From: Gammaproteobacteria bacterium
GTDB taxonomy: Bacteria; Pseudomonadota; Gammaproteobacteria; Chromatiales; Chromatiaceae
Direction: 5' to 3'
DNA: 11,741 bases
Assembly (NCBI GenBank): GCA_030594925.1
Contig: JAUVEG010000018.1
Location: 1-11,741 of the forward strand
Notes under the pieces: model-generated
What the model saw: only the letters and a program-made list of their open reading frames with translations
Told to the model about the DNA's origin: nothing
The model's database searches: none
In this document: piece by piece, positions 1-7,737 of the stretch
Layout of the letters: every line of letters begins with the position of its first letter
Position numbering within the stretch: position 1 is the stretch's first letter
Made by a program: the position numbers and the translations under genes

Positions 1-1519
1 CATTCTTCGGCTTGCTCCCCTGGATCAGCAGCGGATAATCCAGCTGCTCTTTGAGCAAATCAGCCGCCTCATTAAGCGCACGATAACTGGTAAAGAGCAT
101 AAAAGTGCGTCCGCCGCTGGCCTGGATAACCGGCAACGCCACATCCACGACACGTTTGACAAACTCCTTTTCACGTGGTTCGACCAACCCCTTGGGCACA
201 TACCACATCGCCTGCTGCTGAAAATCAAACGGGCTGTCCCACTTTTCTGTACGGCTATCGTCATCCAGCCCAAGCTGACGCATGAAATGGGTGAAATCAT
301 CCCCGACCGCCAGGGTTGCAGAGGTGAAAATCCAGGCGGGAGCATGGTCGTGCATCTGCTCCTGAAAAGCGTCGGCAATCTGCAATGGGGTCTGAGAGAG
401 TCTGTATCCGAGACGGGTGATCTCAAACCAGCGGATGCTGTCATCACCCTCATCCTGGTTAACAATGCGTTTCAGCACTCCCGCCAGCTCTTTAGCTCTT
501 GAACGGCAGCTGTCCAGCGCCTTGTCACTCCCTTCGACGACTTTCAAAGCGTCAATCAGTTCGCTGAGCCTCGCCTGCGTCTCATTCAGGGCCGGCAGAA
601 GCCGCTCATCCTGCAGCAGTTCACTCCAGGCGCCTCGCCGCTCATCCATACCAAACAGCAGACGAAAATCACGGCTGCTTTTGTCAACAGCATCAGCACA
701 ATCAATCAGGCCGGTCTGCTTCATCTTGATCTGACGATAGGCAATACGCATATCCCGCGTCAATTCAAACAGCTGGCGATCACTGAAGCTGATACCAAAG
801 AACTTGTTCGCGATCTCCGGCAGCTGATGCGCTTCATCGATAATGAAAGCATCCGCCATTGGCAGAAGTTCCCCAAAGCCCTCCTGCTTCAAGGCAAAAT
901 CAGCACACAGCAGATAGTGGTTAATGACGACCAGGTCAGCCTCCTGGGCATTGCGCCGCGCCTCGAAGAGATAACAATCGTCATAGTCGGGGCAATCCTG
1001 ACCAAGGCAGTTGTCGATCGTCGAGGTCACCAGCGGCCATACTGCAGAACCCTCTGCAATGCCGCTCAATTCGGCAATATCTCCATGCTGCGTCTGCCCT
1101 GCCCATCTGCGCACCTCTTCAAGCATCGAGGCCATTGCCGGTGAGGCTGCGCGACGATCAAAAGTAGCACTGTCCATGCGCTGCAGGCAGAGATAGTTTG
1201 CCCTGCCCTTCAACAATGCCGTTTTCAACGGCTTGCCGGCCAGCTCCCGGATGCGGGGAAGATCACGTTTGTAGAGCTGATCCTGCAGATTTTTGGTGCC
1301 GGTGGAGATCACTACCTTGCGCCCGGAGAGCAGCGCCGGAATCAGGTAGGCGAAGGTCTTGCCTGTTCCAGTGCCAGCTTCACATACCAGCACACCGCCC
1401 TCCTCCAGGGTCTCGCTGACAGCCTCCGCCATACCGAGCTGTTGCGGACGATAACGAAAACCATCGATGGTTTGCTGAAGAATACCGCCCTGTTTGAGCA
1501 GCTGTGTGACGCGGGACAT
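1..1519 (-). CDS. yoaA: YoaA-type ATP-dependent FeS DNA helicase (XPD/DinG superfamily), 3' end outside window
   Basis: This is a superfamily 2 DNA helicase of the XPD/DinG group; in E. coli YoaA is linked to DNA damage tolerance and replication repair. The first 506 codons are present; E. coli YoaA has about 636 residues, so roughly 130 C-terminal residues, including the last helicase motifs, lie beyond position 1. Visible motifs are Walker A EAGTGTGKT (residues 47-55), four iron-sulfur cluster cysteines (C111, C171, C176, C182, the last three in NCLGQDCPDYDDC), the DEAH box (228-231) and the motif FTSATL. The segment LVTSTIDNCLGQDCP closely matches E. coli YoaA from memory, favouring YoaA over DinG. 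The ATG at 1519 is chosen because AAGG lies just upstream, overlapping the last codons of the preceding gene, which stops 6 bases away. That spacing implies one transcript and probable translational coupling. Confidence 0.93.
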   Translation of the reverse strand, partial: MSRVTQLLKQGGILQQTIDGFRYRPQQLGMAEAVSETLEEGGVLVCEAGTGTGKTFAYLIPALLSGRKVVISTGTKNLQDQLYKRDLPRIRELAGKPLKTALLKGRANYLCLQRMDSATFDRRAASPAMASMLEEVRRWAGQTQHGDIAELSGIAEGSAVWPLVTSTIDNCLGQDCPDYDDCYLFEARRNAQEADLVVINHYLLCADFALKQEGFGELLPMADAFIIDEAHQLPEIANKFFGISFSDRQLFELTRDMRIAYRQIKMKQTGLIDCADAVDKSSRDFRLLFGMDERRGAWSELLQDERLLPALNETQARLSELIDALKVVEGSDKALDSCRSRAKELAGVLKRIVNQDEGDDSIRWFEITRLGYRLSQTPLQIADAFQEQMHDHAPAWIFTSATLAVGDDFTHFMRQLGLDDDSRTEKWDSPFDFQQQAMWYVPKGLVEPREKEFVKRVVDVALPVIQASGGRTFMLFTSYRALNEAADLLKEQLDYPLLIQGSKPKN

Positions 1520-1525
1520 CGGAGT

Positions 1526-1822
1526 TTATCCTTTTGCCGGTGGCGTCCAATAACCCATGGAATTGCCTGCTGGCGGTGACGGTGGCGCAGGCTGCATCTT
1601 CTTGTCCGTATCGTCCATGACATGCTGCGTGAAGCTGCTCAACTCCTTCAGAAAGGCATCCTTGTGTGCACGTTCGAACTGTTGACTGCCCAACAGATAG
1701 CCTGTCACTGCTCCCAGATACTGCAGCAGCAACCCAACATCCTCGCCCGCTTCAGCATCATGCTGAATCACCGCCTGTTGTACATCATCAAAAAGTTGTG
1801 GTGAGAGTTTGATCTCGCTCAT
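1526..1822 (-). CDS. Small conserved-looking hypothetical protein, 98 aa, upstream of yoaA
   Basis: I do not recognise the family. The product is 98 residues, acidic and probably helical through residues 1-70 (FDDVQQAVIQHD, EDVGLLLQYLGAVTGYLLG), then has a proline-rich, probably disordered tail (PAPPSPPAG, WTPPAKG). It has no signal peptide and no convincing transmembrane segment, so it is likely cytoplasmic. The ATG at 1822 is preceded by AAGGTAA at a normal ribosome-binding distance. Its stop lies 6 bases before the yoaA start and its last codons contain the yoaA ribosome-binding site, so the two are probably co-transcribed. A repair-related role could be suspected from that linkage, but nothing in the protein shows it. 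The clear ribosome-binding site and tight operon spacing make it a real gene with good confidence, function unknown. Confidence 0.75.
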   Translation of the reverse strand: MSEIKLSPQLFDDVQQAVIQHDAEAGEDVGLLLQYLGAVTGYLLGSQQFERAHKDAFLKELSSFTQHVMDDTDKKMQPAPPSPPAGNSMGYWTPPAKG

Positions 1823-1976
1823 CTCTAAATTACCTTGTGAAAAATATTAGCGGACAAGTTTAACCCAATCATTCACAAATGGCTCTTGATCATCATGTTT
1901 TCTGATAAACAGACAATTTCCTCTAGAATCCTTGTGTGGCCAACATCTTTACAAAAGAGTCAAATTTCAATAATGA

Positions 1977-2038
1977 CTCTCGCAAAGGCGCAAAGCTCGC
2001 CAAGAAAAACCTTTGCGGCCTTGGCGTCTTGGCGAGAG
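1977..2038. repeat. Imperfect palindrome, CTCTCGC...GCGAGAG
   Basis: The outer arms CTCTCGC (1977-1983) and GCGAGAG (2032-2038) are perfect complements. Inner matches include GCAAAGG (1982-1988) with CCTTTGC (2010-2016) and GCCAAGA with TCTTGGC, so alternative stems are possible. Within each arm short GCAAAG or CCTTGGCG-like units recur. From general knowledge, repeats of the form CGCAAAG-GCGCAAAG with a mirrored CTTTGCG-CTTGGCGAGA half are common between genes in environmental bacteria. Here it lies downstream of the 2206-3638 unit and could form an RNA hairpin, but there is no clean U-tract. Confidence 0.65.
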
Positions 2039-2095
2039 AAAATAGTCTCCTTCATGCCATGTCAGTCTGAGACTTTGTCTCGCAAGATATTTATG

Positions 2096-2167
2096 AACCA
2101 CTAAAATCACGAACCACACGAATTTGTCAGGCCTACTTTTTTTGTGCTTTTCGTGACTTTTGTGGTT
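2096..2167. repeat. Imperfect palindrome, AACCAC...GTGGTT
   Basis: AACCAC at 2096-2101 is mirrored by GTGGTT at 2162-2167. The arms continue inward with TCACGAA on the left and TTCGTGA on the right, separated by a T-rich centre. It sits 39 bases past the stop codon of the 132-aa gene on its downstream side, so it may stabilise or end that transcript. The 6861-6935 repeat has the same general plan (CCAC/GTGG outer arms) but a different inner sequence. Confidence 0.6.
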
Positions 2168-2205
2168 ATTCATGTTTCCCGACACATTGGAGGATATGCT
2201 ATCGC

Positions 2206-2604
2206 TTATCCCCCCGTGTTATCCATCACTGGGCGCAGCGCCACCTTCAACTCCTGCTCATTGACGGGATATGGGAGGGTTGCATAGAGTGGAAAGCGTT
2301 GCTGGAACAGCGCCAGCTTGTGCGCCGTCTCTGCATCATAGAAAGCGATCACTTTTGTCTCTCCATACTTTTGCAGGATTGCCATCAGTGTCTCCAGGTT
2401 CGAGGTGCGGTCTCTGAACTGACTCTGAAAATTATATTCAGCTACTATGACATCCGGGATCTCCTTTTTCAGCAGCGAGCGAGCCTTGCGTATCGAGCTC
2501 ACCACCTCTACCGAAAACCCGAGAGAGTGATACAGAGGCATGAAATTGGGATAACCGCCCATCTCGTAAATCGCCAATAGTTTCAATTCGCCAGGCGCCG
2601 TCAT
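2206..2604 (-). CDS. Degenerate receiver-like (pseudo-receiver) protein, 132 aa
   Basis: The predicted order of strands and helices resembles a CheY-like receiver: KLLAIYEM (strand 1), a helix to about residue 28, FSVEVV (strand 2), PDVIVAEYNF at 50-59 (strand 3), a helix around 68-80, TKVIAFYD at 83-90 (strand 4), then ATLPYPVNEQELKVAL (strand 5 and last helix). In true receivers an Asp accepts phosphate at the end of strand 3 and a Lys-Pro pair ends strand 5. Here the strand 3 position reads Ala-Glu (55-56) and the Lys is replaced (Tyr112-Pro113), so phosphorylation is unlikely. There is no output domain. Its ATG overlaps the TGA of the upstream 345-aa gene (ATGA) and no ribosome-binding site is visible, so it is probably translated by coupling. 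The fold call is inferred from pattern only; role unknown. Confidence 0.6.
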   Translation of the reverse strand: MTAPGELKLLAIYEMGGYPNFMPLYHSLGFSVEVVSSIRKARSLLKKEIPDVIVAEYNFQSQFRDRTSNLETLMAILQKYGETKVIAFYDAETAHKLALFQQRFPLYATLPYPVNEQELKVALRPVMDNTGG

Positions 2605-3638
2605 AGGTAATTATGTTCAACGATGTGTACAATTTGAGCCGCACAATCACCATCTCCCTGCCGGTAACAATCACACAACTGCAGAGCGACTCGCTGCCAA
2701 TGCTGCTCTCCCTGTTGCGCCAGTTGCAACAATTCATCACTGCTGTCACTACTGACCCATCTCTCGTAGGCCCCCTGCAAAGCGGGGAATATCTGCTTGC
2801 GCATACCGGAGAGACTGCCGATAAAGAGGTGAATAGAGTCACTGCGCGCATTGTTCAGCAGATACGGCAGTGTCGAGGTGCAGTCGGCAAGATGATCACG
2901 CACTGCCCGCGCCATCAACTCGGCTGGTGAGTGGGTAACCTCCATCAACATCCGGTTCCACTCATCGCCAACAATCTCTCCCGCCAGATATTCACCCATC
3001 TCATGTTGACGCACTGTCTCAAGCTCCGTGTCAGCCATTTGTGACAACGCAGCTTCGACATCGCCCTGCATGTCATAACAGGCGTAAGCCTCCGCCAATG
3101 CATTCTTCGCCGAACTCCAGCGCCAGATCTCGTAACGCTCCCACAACTGGCGGCGCAACGCCTCCCTCCGCAGGTAGATGCTGCTTTCACGTGTCATTGC
3201 CGCCGGCGCACTGAGACCACGCGCCAACTCCCTGCCGCTGACACGCAGTGTCAGACCATCAGGTTGCCGCTCCTCGCTCTCCAGTTCTGCAAGATAGAAT
3301 TGGGCCCTGGCGCAGTCTTCCAGACCGGCGCTGTAAACAAGGCCATGCGGCTGCAACAGTGCATTGACCATCTCGTCTGCAAATGGATCCAGAGTTTCAC
3401 CGGAAATCATCAATGGCAGAAAGTCAGCCTCCTCCAGGTCAAGCCAACTGTTTTCACGTTCATCCAGCCACTCGCCAAGCGCATCCTTTGGCAGCCTGTC
3501 ATTGAACTCAAGATGCTGCTCCCAGCGATAAAATTCGCGCATTTTCATCAGATAAGTGCACATGGTGTACTCGCCACCATGACGTGCATCAGCAATATTA
3601 CAATTGTGCTGGACAGTCTGAACAAGAGTCTCAATCAT
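2601..3638 (-). CDS. Sfum_1244-family-like uncharacterised protein, 345 aa
   Basis: The N-terminus, with MCTYLMKMREFYRWE around residues 26-40, recalls proteins annotated as the Sfum_1244 family; that assignment is from memory and the family has no known function. The protein is soluble, acidic and mostly helical, with no signal peptide or transmembrane segment. Several cysteines and histidines are scattered (HNCNIADARH at 11-20), without a clear metal motif. The reading frame is open back to 3836, but the start at 3638 is preferred: AGGAG lies 8 bases upstream of that ATG, while the ATG at 3644 is only 2 bases from it. The TGA overlaps the start of the downstream 132-aa gene, so the two products are probably made together and may act together. 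A candidate promoter lies at 3662-3690. Confidence 0.78.
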   Translation of the reverse strand: MIETLVQTVQHNCNIADARHGGEYTMCTYLMKMREFYRWEQHLEFNDRLPKDALGEWLDERENSWLDLEEADFLPLMISGETLDPFADEMVNALLQPHGLVYSAGLEDCARAQFYLAELESEERQPDGLTLRVSGRELARGLSAPAAMTRESSIYLRREALRRQLWERYEIWRWSSAKNALAEAYACYDMQGDVEAALSQMADTELETVRQHEMGEYLAGEIVGDEWNRMLMEVTHSPAELMARAVRDHLADCTSTLPYLLNNARSDSIHLFIGSLSGMRKQIFPALQGAYERWVSSDSSDELLQLAQQGEQHWQRVALQLCDCYRQGDGDCAAQIVHIVEHNYL

Positions 3639-3661
3639 GATCATATCTCCTATAGCCTGGA

Positions 3662-3690
3662 AAATTACTCTGATATCAATCATGATACAA
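3662..3690 (-). promoter_or_regulatory. Candidate sigma-70 promoter for the 345-aa/132-aa unit
   Basis: On the minus strand, TTGTAT (3685-3690) and TAATTT (3662-3667) are separated by exactly 17 bases and lie about 25 bases upstream of the start codon at 3638. Both hexamers match the sigma-70 consensus only partly, so this is a plausible site, not a certain one. Confidence 0.35.
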
Positions 3691-3725
3691 GCGAAACGAT
3701 TCGAAGACTTTTTCCATTGAATCGC

Positions 3726-3731
3726 TATAAT
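3726..3731 (+). promoter_or_regulatory. Possible -10 element for the PLD lipoprotein gene
   Basis: A perfect TATAAT lies in the divergent gap, 70 bases upstream of the preferred start at 3801. No good -35 hexamer is found at 16-18 bases upstream, so support is the -10 match and its position only. Confidence 0.3.
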
Positions 3732-3800
3732 TGCCTGACATATCGCAATCAACAACCTGTTACGCAAGCCATTGCCCTGAAAATTGACGAAATGATCAGC

Positions 3801-5402
3801 ATGATAAAAACCGCCACTCGCCCCCTTCCCCGCCAAATCCGCTTCGACATGCGTCGCACTCTGCCTGCAGGGCTGTTTCTGCTGCTGTTATTAACAGGCT
3901 GCGCCTCCCTGCCGGACAACTCTCATCGCAGTGAATCCTTTGCCTATACAGATACGCAAAACACCCGCTATGGGATGGCCCAACAGCATGCAAAACGCGC
4001 CCACCCCGGAAAATCCGGTTTTCTGCTGCTGAAAGACGGCCTCGACGCCTATGTCGCACGCGCCATACTTGCCAGGGGCGCCGAGCGCAGCATCGACGTG
4101 CAGTACTACATGATTCACGACGACCTGGTGGGCGACCTGTTTGTTCATGAGCTGCTCAAAGCAGCAGACAGGGGAGTTCGAGTCAGAATCCTGGTGGATG
4201 ATATCGATCTTCAGGGCCGCACCTTCAAGGCATCCACGCTGGATACTCATTCGAATATCGAGGTGCGTATTTTCAACCCCTTCAGCCGCAAGATGTCGCG
4301 AACTCTTCAATTCGTCACCCGCTTTGGATCAGTCACCCGGCGTATGCACAACAAGTCCTTCACTGTTGACAACCAGGCAAGCATTCTCGGCGGACGCAAC
4401 ATCGGCAACGAATACTTTGATGCCGATCCTGATCTTGCCTTCAGTGACCTCGACGTCCTGACTATCGGCCCTGTGGTCAAAGAGGTGTCGGAGTCTTTTG
4501 ATCTCTACTGGAATCATCAACTGGCCTATCCGGCATCCCTGCTCTCCTCTTCACTGCCATCAGAAGAGGAGATCACTCTTGGACGTAAAAAAATAGACGA
4601 CTTCGTTGCACAGCAGCAGAACTCCGACTACGTAAAAGCACTGGCTGGTTCGGAGATGGCAAGGAACTACAGAGATGGAAACATCAACTTCACCTGGGGA
4701 GATGCCGTTATTGTCGCTGACCACCCGGACAAATTCATCGCTGACCGCAGCGAAACCCATCTGTTTCTCTCCGCCGATCTCGGCCTCTTCTTTAAAAACA
4801 TCAAACAGGAACTGATCATCTTCTCTCCCTACTTCGTGCCCGGCAAAACCGGTGCAGAGGGACTGATTAGAATGAGTGAGCGTGGAGTGCGCATCAGAAT
4901 TCTCACCAATTCGCTGGCATCGACAGATGTCACTGCGGTGCATGCCGGTTACTCACGCTATCGCAAGAGGCTGCTGCGCGCAGGTGTCGAACTCTATGAG
5001 ATGAACAACAAGCTCACCAAAAAACAGCGCAAGGAGAAGAAAGGTCATGGCGGCTCATCCAAGGCCAGCCTGCATGCCAAGTCCTTTATCTTTGATCGCG
5101 ACAGGGTGTTCATCGGATCGTTCAACCTTGACCCGAGATCCCACACGGAGAATTCTGAAATCGGTATGGTCATGGCATCACCGGTAATCGCCAACGGCAT
5201 GAGCGAGTGGTTTGATCAGAACATCGACAAGGTGGCATTTCGTCTGGAGCTTCAGCAAAACAGCACCGGCGGCGAACAAATCATCTGGCATGGCCTCAAG
5301 GATGGCCAAAAACACACCTTCACCAATGAGCCCAATGTCAGCCCGCTGCGCAAGGCCGGTGTCGCTTTGCTGCAACTTCTGCCGATCGAATCACAGTTGT
5401 AG
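3801..5402 (+). CDS. Phospholipase D-family lipoprotein, ClsC/YmdC-like cardiolipin synthase
   Basis: This is a two-domain phospholipase D enzyme. Each half carries an HKD motif: H183-x-K185-x4-D190 in RMHNKSFTVD, and H425-x-K427-x4-D432 in LHAKSFIFD. The stretch GGRNIGNEYFDADPDLAFSDLDVLTIGPVV strongly resembles E. coli ClsC (YmdC), which makes cardiolipin from phosphatidylglycerol and phosphatidylethanolamine. The N-terminus is a lipoprotein signal with lipobox LTGC (Cys34 from this start) followed by Ala-Ser, so outer-membrane anchoring facing the periplasm is likely. The frame is open back to 3264, but that part is the antisense of the neighbouring gene. ATG 3801 (533 aa) and ATG 3849 (517 aa, Cys18) are both possible; the latter gives a more typical signal peptide and neither has a good ribosome-binding site. 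A lysine-rich stretch (residues 404-421) precedes the second HKD. The amidotransferase gene follows 15 bases later. Another PLD phosphodiesterase activity is possible. Confidence 0.87.
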   Translation: MIKTATRPLPRQIRFDMRRTLPAGLFLLLLLTGCASLPDNSHRSESFAYTDTQNTRYGMAQQHAKRAHPGKSGFLLLKDGLDAYVARAILARGAERSIDVQYYMIHDDLVGDLFVHELLKAADRGVRVRILVDDIDLQGRTFKASTLDTHSNIEVRIFNPFSRKMSRTLQFVTRFGSVTRRMHNKSFTVDNQASILGGRNIGNEYFDADPDLAFSDLDVLTIGPVVKEVSESFDLYWNHQLAYPASLLSSSLPSEEEITLGRKKIDDFVAQQQNSDYVKALAGSEMARNYRDGNINFTWGDAVIVADHPDKFIADRSETHLFLSADLGLFFKNIKQELIIFSPYFVPGKTGAEGLIRMSERGVRIRILTNSLASTDVTAVHAGYSRYRKRLLRAGVELYEMNNKLTKKQRKEKKGHGGSSKASLHAKSFIFDRDRVFIGSFNLDPRSHTENSEIGMVMASPVIANGMSEWFDQNIDKVAFRLELQQNSTGGEQIIWHGLKDGQKHTFTNEPNVSPLRKAGVALLQLLPIESQL

Positions 5403-5417
5403 GGCCCTCTACAATTC

Positions 5418-6137
5418 ATGAAACGGTTACTGATCATCCAGGCGGGAAGCAAGTTGCCGTCGCTTGCTAAAGTCGATGGGGATTTTTCCGAGTGGATAGC
5501 CGAGGGCATGGGCATTACAGGTGAGACAAGAATCACAACTGTAGAACCGCACGAAGATCAGCGCCTGCCCGGCTACAGACAATTTTCTGCCGTCATTATC
5601 AGCGGCTCCAATGCCATGATCACCGATCACCATGCATGGATGAAACGTGCAGAGATGTGGATTCGTGAAGCTGTAGCATCAGGCATACCCTTTCTGGGCA
5701 TCTGCTTCGGGCATCAACTGCTGGCCTCGGCGCTGGGCGGCATGGTTGCAGATAATCCAAACGGCATCGAGGTCGGCAGTGTCGATATTCACCTGCAGTC
5801 ACATTCGGCCTCTGACGCGCTATTTGCTGATATGCCGGAGGTCATCCCCTCCCATGTCAGCCACCGTCAATCCGTACTGAGAATACCACCGGGAGCCGTT
5901 CACCTGGCCAGTTCCGCAATGGATGCCAATCACGCTTTTCGCTTTGGCGCAAAGGTTTGGGGGTTACAGTTCCATCCGGAATTCAGCGCAGAGATTGCTC
6001 AAGGCTATCTCGATTACTATCGCCCCCTGTTAATGCAACGCGGCGTGGATGTTGATGCACTCACCCGGCAGGTGAAGGAGTATCCTTATGGTCAAATGCT
6101 GCTGCAACGATTTGCAGCGTTGACCATGCTGAAATAA
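5418..6137 (+). CDS. Class I glutamine amidotransferase-like protein (GMP synthase N-domain type)
   Basis: This is a stand-alone triad-type glutamine amidotransferase domain of 239 residues. The nucleophile Cys96 lies in GICFGHQLLASALGG, and the other triad members are His186 and Glu188 in LQFHPEF. It therefore has the residues needed to release ammonia from glutamine or hydrolyse a gamma-glutamyl bond. No synthetase domain is attached, unlike GuaA or CarA/CarB partners, so the substrate cannot be named; related stand-alone proteins are usually annotated only as glutamine amidotransferases. It has no signal peptide and should be cytoplasmic. It starts 15 bases after the PLD lipoprotein gene, so the two are probably co-transcribed, although a periplasmic lipid enzyme and a cytoplasmic amidotransferase have no obvious link. 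The ribosome-binding site is weak, which may mean coupling. Confidence 0.88.
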   Translation: MKRLLIIQAGSKLPSLAKVDGDFSEWIAEGMGITGETRITTVEPHEDQRLPGYRQFSAVIISGSNAMITDHHAWMKRAEMWIREAVASGIPFLGICFGHQLLASALGGMVADNPNGIEVGSVDIHLQSHSASDALFADMPEVIPSHVSHRQSVLRIPPGAVHLASSAMDANHAFRFGAKVWGLQFHPEFSAEIAQGYLDYYRPLLMQRGVDVDALTRQVKEYPYGQMLLQRFAALTMLK

Positions 6138-6238
6138 TCAGAAAGCTGGACTTCTACCAGGCGTGGCTAAAGCCTCACTTCCTGTTAGGTTTATCGATGC
6201 CATTGATGGATTAAAAGCCATTATCTTCTCGAACTGCG

Positions 6239-6267
6239 TTGAATTTCGCAGTAAACTATTTTGTTAT
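6239..6267 (+). promoter_or_regulatory. Weak candidate sigma-70 promoter for the 186-aa gene
   Basis: TTGAAT (6239-6244) and TGTTAT (6262-6267) are 17 bases apart and end 27 bases before the start codon at 6295. Each hexamer matches about four or five of six consensus positions. The gap from 6138 to 6294 is otherwise unremarkable apart from a short AGGC...GCCT stem near 6160-6176. Confidence 0.3.
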
Positions 6268-6294
6268 TGCATTTAAAATTACGACGGTGACTCC

Positions 6295-6855
6295 ATGGCT
6301 CTCAGAATAAAAGCGCACTGGCATGATGATGAAGCTGACCGCTCAGTCGATGAGATCGCGGGCGCCCTGGCATTCAACGCCTGGCGGATCGCCAAAGAGA
6401 AGGCGATCAATCTGCATGGTGAGGATTTTGTCTACGAGACAGATGAGCAGCGCTTTGGCGTGATGGCGGAATACCTGATTTTTCAACTCGCAATCATTGA
6501 CCGTATCATCACTGATCGCCTGCAGATGGATGATGAAATACGCAAAAAACTGGTGATCACTACCGCCAGGGGAATGGCGAAGCATCTGCAGGACAACATG
6601 GCGGATATCTTTGGCCCCGGCGACTACATCCAGGCTTTTATCGCTACCCTGAACAGGCGCGGAGCCGAATATGCGGAGTTCAACTTCTCGGATGAAGGCC
6701 CCTCCTACCCTTTTATGCGCCACCTGGGATATGAGATCCAGCAGCTGATGGGCGACTCACATGAGAACCGCTGGGTAATCGACCAGGTGATGGACAGCGA
6801 CGGCGTGGATGTCTACAAAAAGCTGTCACGCGCTTCAATGGATCTGCTTGGGTGA
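6295..6855 (+). CDS. Uncharacterised helical cytoplasmic protein, 186 aa
   Basis: I do not recognise the family. The product is 186 residues, charged and apparently mostly helical, without a signal peptide or transmembrane segment. Distinct stretches include DEIAGALAFNAWRIAKEKAINLHGEDFVYETDEQRFGVMAEY in the first third (residues 19-60) and FGPGDYIQAFIATLNRRGAEYAEF in the middle. The N-terminal HWHDDEAD and later H and D/E residues could bind metal, but no known motif is apparent. GGTGA lies four bases before the ATG. It appears to be transcribed alone: its upstream neighbour ends 157 bases earlier, a candidate promoter sits in that gap, and adk converges from the other side. Codon use looks like the flanking genes, so it is probably a native backbone gene. 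Confidence 0.72.
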   Translation: MALRIKAHWHDDEADRSVDEIAGALAFNAWRIAKEKAINLHGEDFVYETDEQRFGVMAEYLIFQLAIIDRIITDRLQMDDEIRKKLVITTARGMAKHLQDNMADIFGPGDYIQAFIATLNRRGAEYAEFNFSDEGPSYPFMRHLGYEIQQLMGDSHENRWVIDQVMDSDGVDVYKKLSRASMDLLG

Positions 6856-6860
6856 ACAAA

Positions 6861-6935
6861 ATAAACCACGGAACACCCTGAACACACGGTAAGAAAACAT
6901 CATGATTCCGTGCCGTCCGTGTGTTCCATGGTTAT
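6861..6935. repeat. Imperfect palindrome between convergent genes
   Basis: The left arm begins ATAAACCACGGAACAC (6861-6876) and the right arm ends GTGTTCCATGGTTAT (to 6935), near-complementary with one or two mismatches. Inner parts share CACACGG on the left and CCGTGCCGTCCGTG on the right. It begins 6 bases after the 186-aa gene stop and could act as a bidirectional terminator for that gene and adk, though it lacks a classical T-run. Repeats of the CCACGGAACAC / GTGTTCCGTGG type are widely scattered in environmental bacteria, from general knowledge. Confidence 0.6.
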
Positions 6936-6938
6936 AAG

Positions 6939-6966
6939 CCTAAAACATAAAACCTAAAACTTAAAA
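6939..6966. repeat. Heptamer tandem repeat, consensus CCTAAAA
   Basis: Four adjacent 7-base units read CCTAAAA, CATAAAA, CCTAAAA and CTTAAAA, followed by a partial extra copy (CCTAAAA at about 6971-6977) near the adk stop codon. On the minus strand this gives TTTTAGG-type repeats just after adk, so it might provide T-runs for termination. Confidence 0.7.
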
Positions 6967-6982
6967 CCTTCCTAAAACCTCC

Positions 6983-7684
<702 letters not shown>

Positions 7685-7737
7685 CTATTCGGCAGCTGAA
7701 TGGATGAATTGAGGCAACTTATCAGCCTCGCGTATCT

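Larger units (their letters stand above)
1823..2205. other. Intergenic region with two palindromic repeats
   Basis: This 383-base gap separates two minus-strand units. I find no convincing gene in it. It holds two imperfect inverted repeats (1977-2038 and 2096-2167, listed separately) and a small inverted pair, GAGTCA at 1957-1962 and TGACTC at 1974-1979. Reading toward the 98-aa gene on the minus strand, a TAATAT hexamer at 1844-1849 could be a -10 element, but there is no good -35 partner, so no promoter is called. The promoter of the 98-aa/yoaA unit presumably lies between 1823 and about 1970. Confidence 0.6.

Noticed and set aside
25..1419. Short open frames inside the helicase region on both strands
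   Set aside because: They overlap the continuous yoaA frame, which has all expected helicase and iron-sulfur motifs.
3264..3800. N-terminal extension of the PLD gene back to 3264
   Set aside because: The extension is the complement of the 345-aa gene and the divergent promoter region; the lipoprotein signal with LTGC shows the real start is near 3801 or 3849.
3639..3836. N-terminal extension of the 345-aa protein to 3836
   Set aside because: It lacks a ribosome-binding site, crosses the divergent promoter region and overlaps the PLD start; AGGAG points to the ATG at 3638.
6939..6980. Heptamer array considered as a CRISPR or telomere-like repeat
   Set aside because: The units are only 7 bases with no spacers, and the array is far too short; it is a simple tandem repeat.
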